DNA of 64,000 bases from Parahalioglobus pacificus (GTDB lineage: Bacteria > Pseudomonadota > Gammaproteobacteria > Pseudomonadales > Halieaceae), in NCBI RefSeq assembly GCF_014652275.1, contig NZ_BMYM01000001.1, positions 372,001 through 436,000 on the forward strand. The letters are read 5' to 3'. Shown in pieces: positions 8,385 to 16,687 of this stretch. Below the pieces are notes generated by a model. That model saw nothing but the letters and a program-made list of their open reading frames with translations, had not been told where the DNA came from and did not search any database. Position numbers and translations under genes: made by a program. The first letter of the stretch is position 1; each line of letters opens with the position of its first letter.

Positions 8385-9323
8385 TTAAAGAACGCTCGTT
8401 TGCAGTGGCCCGCCCGCTAGAAAACTCTCGACATTTCTCTGGGCTATTTGGGCCTGCGCAAACAGTGTTTCGTAAGTCGAACCACCTCTGTGAGGCGTCA
8501 ACATTACATTGGGAACGTTGGCCCAGCGATCGCCGCTCGTTGGCTCGGGATCGAAGACATCAAGGCCCGCGCCAGCGATTCGATGAGAACAGAGCGCGTC
8601 TATTAAGGCTTCTTCGTCCACCACGCTCCCGCGCGCCACGTTGACCAGCACACCGTCGGACCCCAGCCGATTGAGAATGTCCTCATTAATCAAGTGTCGA
8701 TTGGATGCATCGGGGCGGCAACAGACGACGAGGCCCTGGCACTGATCAGCGAGTGCTTCGATGCTATTCACATAGGGGATATCCACCTCCGGCTTTGCAC
8801 GAGGACCCCACCACTTTAGGTCAAGGCCAAAGGGGGTGAGTCGCGTTGCGACCTCTTTGCCGATCGAACCGAACCCCACAATGCCTACGGGGGTATTCCT
8901 GAGTGAATGGCGCAGTGGTCCTGCGGGCGTGACCCACTGGTTGTCCAAAATGTACGTCTGCATCTGGGGCAGGCGCAAAAGCAGGCTGGTGAGGAAAGTG
9001 GCTGCGAGATCAGCGACATCCGCGGAGTTGAGCCCCGGCGCATTTGTCACCGCGATGTTCCGAGCGCGACACTCGTCGAGATCAATGTTGCTGAATCCAG
9101 CTGATATAGAAGCAATCATTTTCAGTTTCGGAAAGTGCGACAACATGACCTTGTCCAGTTTCTCGATGCTGGCCGAGAGGAGCACGTCGACCTCGCTGCC
9201 ATGCTTTTCAATGATCGCCCGTGTATCCCCCTCGCCGGTGATCCATCGCCAGTGCGCAGGTGCATCTGGAAAGAGGGTGGACATTTCTGGATGCATAGCA
9301 AGGACATTGACGGCGTTTGGCAT
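8385..9323 (-). CDS. D-isomer 2-hydroxyacid dehydrogenase (glyoxylate/hydroxypyruvate reductase-like)
   Basis: A 312-residue NAD(P)-dependent dehydrogenase. The Rossmann dinucleotide motif is VGFGSIGKEV. The catalytic Arg lies in NVARGSVVDEEAL, the Glu in GLDVFDPEP and the His in LTPHRGG, the usual R-E-H set. Such enzymes reduce 2-keto acids to D-2-hydroxy acids or the reverse. The ATG at 9323 gives the standard family length; an in-frame ATG at 9371 preceded by GAGGG is a real alternative (16 residues longer). It lies downstream of, and probably in one transcript with, the PhyH-like gene, so it may process that enzyme's hydroxylated product (inference). Confidence 0.88.
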   Translation of the reverse strand: MPNAVNVLAMHPEMSTLFPDAPAHWRWITGEGDTRAIIEKHGSEVDVLLSASIEKLDKVMLSHFPKLKMIASISAGFSNIDLDECRARNIAVTNAPGLNSADVADLAATFLTSLLLRLPQMQTYILDNQWVTPAGPLRHSLRNTPVGIVGFGSIGKEVATRLTPFGLDLKWWGPRAKPEVDIPYVNSIEALADQCQGLVVCCRPDASNRHLINEDILNRLGSDGVLVNVARGSVVDEEALIDALCSHRIAGAGLDVFDPEPTSGDRWANVPNVMLTPHRGGSTYETLFAQAQIAQRNVESFLAGGPLQTSVL

Positions 9324-9414
9324 GATGAGCTCGACGATTGTTGGAATAGGGCTTAAGCGGCTTGAGGGCATGGCGCCCTCTGGTTTTCGTACCTGAGAGC
9401 GCCTTTTTGCGATG

Positions 9415-10590
9415 CTAGATGCTGAGATCGAGCGCGTTGTAATCATGGAGGGAGCTCTTAGCCGCCTCGTTCCATGTGTAATCCAGCCCACGCTCCAAAA
9501 AGGGTTGATACACGTAGGGTGTCTCCTCTGGAAAGCGCTGTCGGCGCGCATCTATTCCATAGCCGATCACCTCGGAGCGCTTGGCGATGAGAGCATCATC
9601 GAAGACCTGCGCATCGTTGTGGGTGCCTGCCCCCATCACGTCAAGAACAGAGCTTCGGCGATGAAAGCCCATGTTGACGGTAATGCGCGGTTCGAAACCG
9701 GTGTTAGCAAAGGAACCGTGAACCAGTTGACGATTACACATGATGACATCGCCGGCGTCACACACCAGTGGCACTGTTCCCTGAATGCGCTCACTGCCTG
9801 AAGCCGTCACCAGTTCTGTGATATCTACCTTGCCTAGCTTATGGCTCCCCGGAAGCACCCAGACGCCATTCACGGCAGTGCTGCCGTAAACTTGAGCCAT
9901 AAAGTTAAAGCCATGGATGTCCTCGTCGAAGCGGTCGCTGTTCCAGTGTGTTGTTCCGTCCTGATGCCATGACACGGCAGCGCCAATACCGGGTTCCTTA
10001 ATGAACAAGGTCTCGTTAAACGGCGCGAAGTCTTTGCCGTTCACCTCTTCAGCGATCTTCAGCAGTTGAGGGTGCCCATACACTCGTAGGCAGGCTTCGG
10101 AAAACTGCAGTGAACCCAGCAGGATGAAGGGTGCCATCTCAGGCGCGTCGTCCGCCGCTTTCGGCTCATGCAGTTTCACCTGGTGTCGGCCATTGGCCAG
10201 TGAAGACCCTCCCAGCGGGTCGCCTAGGGGTTTCGACCAAACCAATGTCGGTGCGGTGCAGTCTGCTCCGAGTGCGGGGGTGCCATCTGCAGCAACCTTA
10301 TCACCGGGATTCACCGGGAAGCGTTTCTTCAGCGCCGCCAAATCGGCTTCTATATCCTGCAGCTCATCAGAGTTCAATACGCCGGTGAATACGTAGAAGC
10401 CATACTTCCTGTAGGCCTCCAGGATCGAGGGTTCCAGATTCCCATTGCTGTCAAAGACAATTGGCCCTCGATTGTCTAACTGCATGGCGCGATCGTGTCC
10501 TTCAAGCAGATACGCCCGCATGGCGGCGGCGTCATCGCCATAGTGGGCGGCACACGCTTCAATGCAATCCCTATAGTGAGGCTGTGGCAT
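9415..10590 (-). CDS. Phytanoyl-CoA dioxygenase (PhyH)-family Fe(II)/2-oxoglutarate oxygenase
   Basis: A 391-residue PhyH-family oxygenase. The iron facial triad is visible: HxD in VSWHQDGTTHW and the distal His in QLVHGSFANTG; the Arg of FEPRITVNMGFHRR is the likely 2-oxoglutarate carboxylate binder. Such enzymes hydroxylate small molecules or acyl-CoAs using O2 and 2-oxoglutarate; the substrate is not readable from sequence. It is the first gene of a two-gene minus-strand unit with the 2-hydroxyacid dehydrogenase, divergent from a TetR gene across the 10636-10661 palindrome. Confidence 0.88.
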   Translation of the reverse strand: MPQPHYRDCIEACAAHYGDDAAAMRAYLLEGHDRAMQLDNRGPIVFDSNGNLEPSILEAYRKYGFYVFTGVLNSDELQDIEADLAALKKRFPVNPGDKVAADGTPALGADCTAPTLVWSKPLGDPLGGSSLANGRHQVKLHEPKAADDAPEMAPFILLGSLQFSEACLRVYGHPQLLKIAEEVNGKDFAPFNETLFIKEPGIGAAVSWHQDGTTHWNSDRFDEDIHGFNFMAQVYGSTAVNGVWVLPGSHKLGKVDITELVTASGSERIQGTVPLVCDAGDVIMCNRQLVHGSFANTGFEPRITVNMGFHRRSSVLDVMGAGTHNDAQVFDDALIAKRSEVIGYGIDARRQRFPEETPYVYQPFLERGLDYTWNEAAKSSLHDYNALDLSI

Positions 10591-10635
10591 GCTGGTATCT
10601 CTCTCTTTGTACTTGTCTGGATTTTTACATATTTC

Positions 10636-10661
10636 ACTAACAGTAAAATTTTAGTATTAGT
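10636..10661. promoter_or_regulatory. Probable TetR operator between phyH-like and tetR genes
   Basis: A 26-bp imperfect palindrome: outer ACTAA/TTAGT around a central perfect TAAAATTTTA, with 11 of 13 positions symmetric. It sits between divergent start codons at 10590 and 10710, where a TetR repressor would control both directions. Confidence 0.6.
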
Positions 10662-10709
10662 TAAAATTGGTGTCAAGACGATCAATTCGCGGGTTGCGGG
10701 AGACAAACG

Positions 10710-11363
10710 TTGGCGGCAAAAGGGCAGGTCACACGTCAAGCAAACAAAGAGAAGCGCAAAGAAAAGATTCTTACAGTGGCCAGGAACTTGATCGCGCAAG
10801 AAGGGTTTGACGCACTCACCGTCAATAAACTGGCGCAGGGCGCCGGGGTTACGATCCCTACGGTGCATAACCTGTTCGGCAAAAAGAATGATGTTGTGCT
10901 CGCGTTGTTCCAACGGCTAGTCGACAAGGTTGATGATGTACTCGCGGAGCCCGAACTTGTGGACCCTATTCAGGCCTCAGAGGCGTTCCTGGACAACCTC
11001 CTCGCGCTGTATAGCTCTGACGAAGCGTTCTATCGTGCTGCGTTCCTGGGTGGCGAGCGGCTCGGTCTCTTTGAGCACGAACTCAACGAGGGAGTCTTCA
11101 AGAAATCCATCAGAGTCGCTGAGCGGCTCTGTGAGCGCGCTCTTGAGCACGGCTACCTGCAAGGCAGACTCGATAGTCGATGGCTGGCTCAGCAGTTGTT
11201 TGGCTCCCAGCGGTTGGCGAGGCAGGACTGGGTCAGCGGCTACATTGACCTTGCGCATTATCGTCAGCAGGCGTTAATCGGCATGTTGATCACCTTTGCC
11301 GCTGATGCGACCCCGGCATTGCACGAACGTATCTGCGACCGAGTCAGCCAGTTGGCGCGCTAG
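10710..11363 (+). CDS. TetR/AcrR-family transcriptional regulator
   Basis: A 217-residue TetR-family protein. The N-terminal HTH is clear: ILTVARNLIAQEGFDALTVN, then LAQGAGVTIPTVHNLFGKKND (residues about 20-65). The C-terminal ligand domain is unspecific. The start is TTG at 10710, supported by a GGGAG Shine-Dalgarno seven to eight bases upstream; no ATG is available near the HTH. It is divergent from the PhyH-like/2-hydroxyacid dehydrogenase unit, which it most likely represses, with its own gene under the same operator. Confidence 0.9.
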   Translation: MAAKGQVTRQANKEKRKEKILTVARNLIAQEGFDALTVNKLAQGAGVTIPTVHNLFGKKNDVVLALFQRLVDKVDDVLAEPELVDPIQASEAFLDNLLALYSSDEAFYRAAFLGGERLGLFEHELNEGVFKKSIRVAERLCERALEHGYLQGRLDSRWLAQQLFGSQRLARQDWVSGYIDLAHYRQQALIGMLITFAADATPALHERICDRVSQLAR

Positions 11364-11466
11364 TTCAGATTTTGCTCACCAGCCACCGACCGGTTCGAAC
11401 GTCACGCCGTTGTCGGTCGGAGGTTTGGTGCTTTGTCCCGGCATCTTGCGGAACCACTTACCGAGC

Positions 11467-13386
11467 CTATTCCTTGAGTAAGTCGTGCTCTTTGAGCTTT
11501 CGATACAGCGTCGCACGGCTGATTCCCAGGAAACGGGCTGCCTCGGTTTTGTTACCGCCCGTATGCTCTAGTGCGAGGCGAAGGTTGTTGCCATACTGTG
11601 TGGTATCGTCCTCTTGTGCCTCGCTATGCCGGCGGTCCGATAGAATCTCTGGCGGAAGGTCGCGAAGCGAAATCGACGCTGTTCTGCAGTGAATGGTCGC
11701 GTACTGGATAGCGCTCCTGAGCTCACGGACATTACCCGGCCAGTGGTATTGAGTGAGTTGGCTGGTTACTTGTGAGGCGATGGATGCGATACCTTTGCCG
11801 GTTTCCACTCTCATTTCGGCAAGGAATGCTTCGGCAAGCAGTGCGATGTCCTCACGACGCTCGCGCAAAGGCGGAACCGAAATTCGGCCCACTCGTAGTC
11901 TGTACAGCAAATCCTCTCTAAACCTGCCAGTGGCTACTGCATCGCCAAGGTTTCTGTTTGTTGCAGCGATGATGCGCACGTCTAGCGGTTCCGCTTTGGC
12001 CTGGCCGAGAGGAGACACTTCAGAATTCTCAATGACTCTTAGTAGGCTTACCTGTACGTCCTCCGAGATATCGCCTATTTCATCGAGGAAAAGAGTGCCC
12101 CCGTTCGCCGCCTGGAAAAATCCCGTTTGATCCTTAACTGCGCCTGAAAAAGCGCCTCGCCGATGCCCAAACAACTGGCTGCCCAACAACGAACTGCTCA
12201 ATGCAGCACTGTTAACCGCTATGAATGGTCCGTTTCTCCGTGGGCTGGCTGCATGAATGGCTCGAGCAACCAGTTCCTTCCCGGTGCCGGTCTCTCCCTC
12301 GATCAGAACTGTCCAGTCACCATCCGCAACGTCGCTGATAGCCCGGTACAGATCTCGCATGACAGCGCTTTTGCCGATCAGTTGCCCGAAGCGGCTCCTG
12401 TCCAGTTGCTTTTGGAGCTGCCTGAGCTGCTTGTCGGCTTCGTCTCGCTCAGATAGGTCGCGGATCATGCCAATGAACAGGCGATCGCCCTTTACGCGGG
12501 TCTCGCTGACAGTCAGTTCAATCGGAAACTCCTCTCCGTTGCGGTGCCGGCCCATCACTTCACGACCCTGGCCAATCACTTTGCGATCGCCGGTGTTGAG
12601 GTAATTCTGAATGTGGTCATCATGCTCGAAGCGATAGGGTGCGGGCATTAAGCCACTGATGTTTTGCCCGCGTAGATCGGACTGGGCGTAACCGAACATT
12701 TGTTCGGCGCGCTGATTGGCGGATTCGATGGTGCCGGTTTCGTCGATCGTTATGATTGCTTCGAATGCGCCGTCGAGGATGGCGCTAAGACGTTGCTGCT
12801 CGTCGGAGAGGTCAGCAATGGCTTGTTCCCGTTCGGAGTCTGCCCTGAGTGCAAAAATTGCGTTTGCGCACGTTTGCAAAAAGGGCGCTAAATCTCCAAT
12901 GAGTTGTTCGTCATATCCTGTAGGGCGATTCGCTATGCCGACCATGCCGATCATCCGACCTGCACTGTGAAGCGGAAGCCCGAGGAAGGATTTCAGGTCC
13001 GGGTGTCCTAAGGGGAGTCCGCCGCGTCGGGGGTCAGTCTTCGGCGAATTGGCCACCACCGGCTTTTCCTCGGTCATTACATGCCCGAACAGGGTCTTCA
13101 GGTTGTGGAATTCCAGGCCGTTCGGTGCGTTCTCTTCGAAATGCCGTCGGGTGTATTCATTCCAAGCGATGTTGGTGATCGCATGGGTCCTTAGATACAC
13201 CTCGCCATGTTCATCCAGATGTGTTTCGCCAATGAACCCGTACTCGCTGTCGCTAAGGTCGAGAAGTGCATCCAGCAAGCCGTCAAATAAGGTGGTGCGG
13301 TCTACCGATCCGATTAGCTGAGACTGGGCGCTGGTGATGGCTTTGAGCAGGCGCATGTACCAGTCGCTTGTTTCGAGTCGCTCCAC
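11467..13386 (-). CDS. Sigma-54-dependent activator (GAF-PAS-AAA+-Fis)
   Basis: A 639-residue enhancer-binding protein. Residues about 30-185 look like a GAF domain and about 200-315 a PAS domain (SAILDGAFEAIITIDETGTI). The AAA+ domain has Walker A GETGTGKE (364-371), the sigma-54 contact loop as GAFSGA (411-416) and Walker B LFLDEI (432-437). A Fis-type HTH closes it (GNKTEAARFLGISRATLYRK). The loop is normally GAFTGA; here Thr is Ser. GTG start at 13386 behind AGGAG. It lacks a receiver domain, so it probably senses a ligand through GAF/PAS. It is divergent from csrA, with a palindrome and a sigma-54 promoter between them, so csrA is its likely target. Confidence 0.93.
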   Translation of the reverse strand: MERLETSDWYMRLLKAITSAQSQLIGSVDRTTLFDGLLDALLDLSDSEYGFIGETHLDEHGEVYLRTHAITNIAWNEYTRRHFEENAPNGLEFHNLKTLFGHVMTEEKPVVANSPKTDPRRGGLPLGHPDLKSFLGLPLHSAGRMIGMVGIANRPTGYDEQLIGDLAPFLQTCANAIFALRADSEREQAIADLSDEQQRLSAILDGAFEAIITIDETGTIESANQRAEQMFGYAQSDLRGQNISGLMPAPYRFEHDDHIQNYLNTGDRKVIGQGREVMGRHRNGEEFPIELTVSETRVKGDRLFIGMIRDLSERDEADKQLRQLQKQLDRSRFGQLIGKSAVMRDLYRAISDVADGDWTVLIEGETGTGKELVARAIHAASPRRNGPFIAVNSAALSSSLLGSQLFGHRRGAFSGAVKDQTGFFQAANGGTLFLDEIGDISEDVQVSLLRVIENSEVSPLGQAKAEPLDVRIIAATNRNLGDAVATGRFREDLLYRLRVGRISVPPLRERREDIALLAEAFLAEMRVETGKGIASIASQVTSQLTQYHWPGNVRELRSAIQYATIHCRTASISLRDLPPEILSDRRHSEAQEDDTTQYGNNLRLALEHTGGNKTEAARFLGISRATLYRKLKEHDLLKE

Positions 13387-13397
13387 TGTTCACTCCT

Positions 13398-13413
13398 CTG
13401 TCTCATGAGACAG
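13398..13413. promoter_or_regulatory. 16-bp perfect palindrome, probable upstream activating site
   Basis: CTGTCTCATGAGACAG is a perfect palindrome just upstream of the sigma-54 activator gene; a further TGTCTCA half-site follows at 13420-13426. It is about 95 bases upstream of the sigma-54 promoter at 13507, a normal enhancer distance, and also overlaps the activator's own upstream region. Confidence 0.7.
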
Positions 13414-13506
13414 TGAAAGTGTCTCAGAATGTGTGTCAAGTGGCTAGTGCCTGTGCGGAAGAAATGCTAAATGTCTGATTTTATGAGGAAATAGTTCTGA
13501 TCGATA

Positions 13507-13523
13507 TTGGTACGCCCTTTGCT
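13507..13523 (+). promoter_or_regulatory. Sigma-54 (-24/-12) promoter of csrA
   Basis: TTGGTACGCCCTTTGCT fits the sigma-54 consensus: GG at 13509-13510 and GC at 13521-13522 with exactly ten bases between. Transcription would begin near 13534, about 60 bases before csrA. Confidence 0.72.
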
Positions 13524-13594
13524 ATGTTTTTCCGTGAGGCATTACAGCATGGAAGCAGCAGTGAAACGCATTCGAACAGTTGAGGGAGACATCC

Positions 13595-13837
13595 ATGCTT
13601 ATTCTTACACGGCGCATTGGGGAGAGTTTGAAAATAGGGAAACTCGAGGATCTGCTGGAGGGCCCGGTAACGGTAACGGTCCTGGGCGTAAAAGGTAACC
13701 AGGTTCGCCTCGGCGTTGAGGCGCAAAAGAACATTCGTGTAGATCGGGAGGAGATACGCAACAGAATTGACTCAGAAGCACCGCAAGGGACGCCGGTGAC
13801 TGCCAGAGCCAGGTTCGCAATGGCGAGCGACCTTTGA
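13595..13837 (+). CDS. csrA: Carbon storage regulator CsrA (variant with enlarged first loop)
   Basis: An 80-residue CsrA/RsmA, the dimeric post-transcriptional regulator that binds GGA motifs in mRNA leaders. The family signature is clear: [34 protein letters not shown], and the RNA-binding Arg in RVDREEI. Between IG (14-15) and VTVTVL there are nine residues (KLEDLLEGP-like) where E. coli CsrA has two, an insertion of about seven in the loop after the first strand. ATG 13595 follows a GGGAGA Shine-Dalgarno. It is likely sigma-54 dependent through the neighbouring activator. Because of the insertion it may be a second, specialised CsrA copy rather than the housekeeping one (inference). Confidence 0.93.
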   Translation: MLILTRRIGESLKIGKLEDLLEGPVTVTVLGVKGNQVRLGVEAQKNIRVDREEIRNRIDSEAPQGTPVTARARFAMASDL

Positions 13838-13904
13838 GCTAAACCGGGCCTCAAAGCAACCGCGGAAGGTTGGAGTCCCCCCTTTGAATCAGCGGAGAAA
13901 ATGT

Positions 13905-14063
13905 ATGAGTGCTTTCGAGTATGGTGGCGTTGATCGTACCCCGGTGGATTGGGTTAAGAAGAGGCAAGTATCGCCATCGGCAAACGCCCGGGACGCGTCG
14001 GCGTCGAAAACAACCCCGGATGACAAAGTGACGAGAGCTAAACCCAAGGCACATCGGAGTTAG
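13905..14063 (+). CDS. Small basic protein downstream of csrA, unknown
   Basis: A 52-codon frame from ATG 13905 to TAG 14061-14063, beginning MSAFEYGGVDRTPVDWVKKR. It has a GGAG Shine-Dalgarno (13894-13897) and lies 67 bases after csrA on the same strand, so it may share the csrA transcript. The N-terminal third has plausible composition; the rest is polar and lysine/arginine-rich, suggesting a disordered tail. No family is recognised. It may be a non-coding frame. Confidence 0.4.
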   Translation: MSAFEYGGVDRTPVDWVKKRQVSPSANARDASASKTTPDDKVTRAKPKAHRS

Positions 14064-14256
14064 AGAATGGGTTGCTCAGTGAAGCGGGTGAAAAATAGCG
14101 GCGAGAATCTAGCGTTCGACTGAGTGGTGCGGCCAGGTCAGTGCGGGGCCGCCATGGTCGTCCGTCGCGGCGCAGCGCTATAGCCAGGTAGGAGCGGTTG
14201 CCGGATCGCAGCTTCTGTGATGAAGTCGAGACTCGCCCGCCGGAGGCTAGCTCGTA

Positions 14257-15688
14257 ATGAAACGACGCACTTTGATTCAAGCTGGCATCGCACTTCTTTT
14301 TGCATCTACTTTGATCAGTGGGCTGTAGCCGCTCCAACGGTCCTGCTCCTGATACCAGTTTAGGCGGCGGTCCGAGTGTTTATCTCTCTGATAACTTTGC
14401 GCCGGTAACCGAAGAGGTGACGCTCACCGAGCTGGAAGTGATCGGCAGTATCCCCCGTGAACTGAACGGGCGTTTTCTGCGCAATGGTCCCAACCCCCTG
14501 GGCGACACCGACGCTGAGTCCTACCACTGGTTTATCGGCGATGGCATGGTCCACGGATTGCGGTTTGAGGATGGCCGTGCGGACTGGTATCGCAATCGCT
14601 GGGTACGCAGTGAGGGCTTGGTGGATGCACTGGGTGAGAGTATCGACGGTCGCAGCCTCATGGGTAGCCCCAATACCAATATCATCGCCCATGGCGGACG
14701 AACCTGGGCCATCGTAGAGTCAGGCGCGCCTCCGGCAGAAATGACTTATGAACTCGATACGCTTGGCACGACGCCCGGGTGGGGCCGTTACACGGCTCAC
14801 CCGAAGTTTGACCCGGATACGGGGGAACTTCATACGCTCGCCTATGATTGGGCTAGCTTAAGAGATCACATCCAGTACGTGGTGATGGATGCGAATGCAC
14901 AGGAGATCAAGCGCGTGAACATTCCCATGCAGGGCATGACAATGATTCACGACATGAGCCTGACCAAGAATTACGTGGTCATCTTCGATCTTCCCGTCAC
15001 TGTGAGTTTTGCGGCATTAGGTTTGGGGGCTGATTTCCCCTTCCGCTGGGACAACGATCACGAACCGCGGGTGGGCTTGCTGCTGCGTAATGGAAGCCCC
15101 GCTGATATCGTCTGGAGCAGCATTTCCCCCAACTACGCCTATCACCCGATGAATGCCTATGAAGATGAGTCGGGCAACGTCGTTATTGATATTTGTCGCT
15201 ACGATAAAATGTTTGAGCAAGACACCAACGGGCCCTTTGGCGACAGTGATCCCCGGCTGGACCGCTGGACCATTAACCCACGTGAACGGCGTGTGACCGA
15301 GGAGATTGTGGATGAGAGACCACAGGAGTTTCCTCGCATTCATCCCGACCTGAACAGCAAACCCTATCGCTACGGCTACACCGTAGGTCTTGGCGAGAAG
15401 TCGTTCCCGGCGATTTACAAGCAGGACATGCACACCGGCGTAGCGACCAGCTTCGAAGTGGGTCCGGCCCGCCATTCCGCAGAGCCGGTATTCGTTCCGC
15501 GTGAAGGCGCGGAAGCAGAAGACGATGGGTACCTGATGACCTGTGTCTTCGACGAGCAAAGGCAGGCGAGTGAATTCATCATCCTTGATGCTCAGGATCT
15601 TGCTCGTGGTCCGCTGGCGCAGGCGATGCTACCGGTTCGTGTGCCCTTCGGCTTTCACGGGAACTGGGTTCCCGATAGTACGGCATAG
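14257..15688 (+). CDS. Carotenoid cleavage oxygenase family, lipoprotein, with an N-terminal frameshift
   Basis: The main frame (14318-15688) encodes a retinal-pigment-epithelium-65/carotenoid oxygenase protein. All four iron-binding histidines are present: in YTAHPKFD, MIHDMSLT, YHPMNAYE and FGFHGNWV. These non-haem iron enzymes cleave conjugated double bonds of carotenoids or stilbenes. The frame has only a GTG start without a Shine-Dalgarno. Just upstream in another frame, ATG 14257 opens MKRRTLIQAGIALLFASTLI and runs into a stop at 14326. Deleting one G of the GGG at 14320-14322 joins the two as ...LISGC..., a perfect lipobox. The intact protein would be a 476-residue lipoprotein. This is either a real +1 frameshift or a sequence error. 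Confidence 0.85.
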
Positions 15689-15799
15689 TGAAGCGCCCAT
15701 AGTGACGTTGGGTTTTACGGCGCCTGGCACGGGCGGGTGAGCTTGCCGTAAGTCCTGGGCGCTCTTCGAACACAAGCGTTGCTGTGGGCACCTTTTTAA

Positions 15800-15814
15800 T
15801 GAGAATCATTGTTA
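15800..15814 (+). promoter_or_regulatory. Fur-type box upstream of rpmE2
   Basis: TGAGAATCATTGTTA matches the 7-1-7 Fur consensus TGATAATNATTATCA at all but three positions. It is about 53 bases before rpmE2. The known regulator of such paralogues is the Fur relative Zur, whose site differs, so the regulator is open. Confidence 0.5.
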
Positions 15815-15867
15815 TTTAGGTGTTGCTGAGTTATCCTGCGGCGCCACCTAACCTCGAGGCAAGTCCA

Positions 15868-16122
15868 ATGAAACCAGACATTCATCCAGAGTATCGCGAC
15901 GTACTGTTTCACGACACTTCGGCCGACGCGTATTTTCTTATTGGGTCAACAGTGAAAACTGCTGAAACCCGCGAGCATGAAGGGAAAACCTATCCTTACG
16001 TTTCCTTGGACGTATCGAGTGAGTCGCACCCGTTTTACACCGGCAAGCAGCAAACGACGAAGAGCGACGGCCGCGTGGCAAAATTCAACAAGCGCTTTGG
16101 GCGCAAAGGCACGAAAGAGTAG
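15868..16122 (+). CDS. rpmE2: 50S ribosomal protein L31 type B
   Basis: An 84-residue L31 of the zinc-free type [21 protein letters not shown] at the start, then [29 protein letters not shown] and a basic C-terminus with VAKFNKRFG. It has none of the four cysteines that bind zinc in type A L31. Type B copies replace the zinc-bearing L31 in ribosomes under metal shortage and free zinc. The ATG at 15868 gives the family length; an upstream in-frame start adds 16 unrelated residues. A Fur/Zur-like box lies upstream. Confidence 0.93.
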   Translation: MKPDIHPEYRDVLFHDTSADAYFLIGSTVKTAETREHEGKTYPYVSLDVSSESHPFYTGKQQTTKSDGRVAKFNKRFGRKGTKE

Positions 16123-16487
16123 CCCTGGGTCGATAATTTCACCCTTTGACCACCGCGGGATCAGAGCCGCATCGGGGCATTGCGCTGCAATGCCGCCCAT
16201 CATTATTGTGCTTTGATCCCTGCGTTGCTCCAGCCGTTACAGCGAACACCTGAAAGCCCGATTTACAGCCCGAGTTTTCCTACCCGCCGATTTAACACGA
16301 TTTAGCAAGGACACGAATAACGCTGTCCGCGCTGACTGCTCCTTTCCCTAACGTCGATGCCGATGAGAGGCCGGATTGCCGATTTTTATTGTCGCTCAGA
16401 GCCATGTGTGTGGCGCTGCTGGCAATGTTTTATAACACAATCACCAACGAAGCTATCACTCGTGAAACTGCAGGAGTGGTGGTGACT
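16123..16487. other. 365-base stretch without a recognised gene
   Basis: No convincing coding frame. A short inverted repeat GCATTG-CGCTG-CAATGC lies near 16178-16194. The stretch ends in the region just before the small gene at 16488. Confidence 0.4.
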
Positions 16488-16664
16488 ATGAAGCTTTACC
16501 CGAACACCCGAGGTACCTACTCAGCACAGGGCGCTGGACCTGATAGCGTGCGCCTTTACGCAGAGGGGCTTAGTCGTGGCGATGCGAGAGAAAAATGGCT
16601 GGCAAAGTACTCGGAGCGCAGGGCGTTTTCCGGCAAGCGGGATAAATGGCGCGGGGCGGCTTAA
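16488..16664 (+). CDS. Small basic protein, unknown
   Basis: A 58-residue frame, MKLYPNTRGTYSAQGAGPDS onward, ending in a basic tail (SGKRDKWRGAA). An AGGAG Shine-Dalgarno at 16472-16476 fits either the ATG at 16488 or the in-frame GTG codons at 16479 and 16482. No family is recognised and it is short, so the call is tentative. The rlmA gene converges on it. Confidence 0.4.
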   Translation: MKLYPNTRGTYSAQGAGPDSVRLYAEGLSRGDAREKWLAKYSERRAFSGKRDKWRGAA

Positions 16665-16687
16665 GGCCTGACACAGGCCGCTGAGTA

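Noticed and set aside
14038-14337. Minus-strand frame before the carotenoid oxygenase
   Set aside because: Composition is Ser/Arg-rich and it overlaps the oxygenase signal peptide region; no Shine-Dalgarno.
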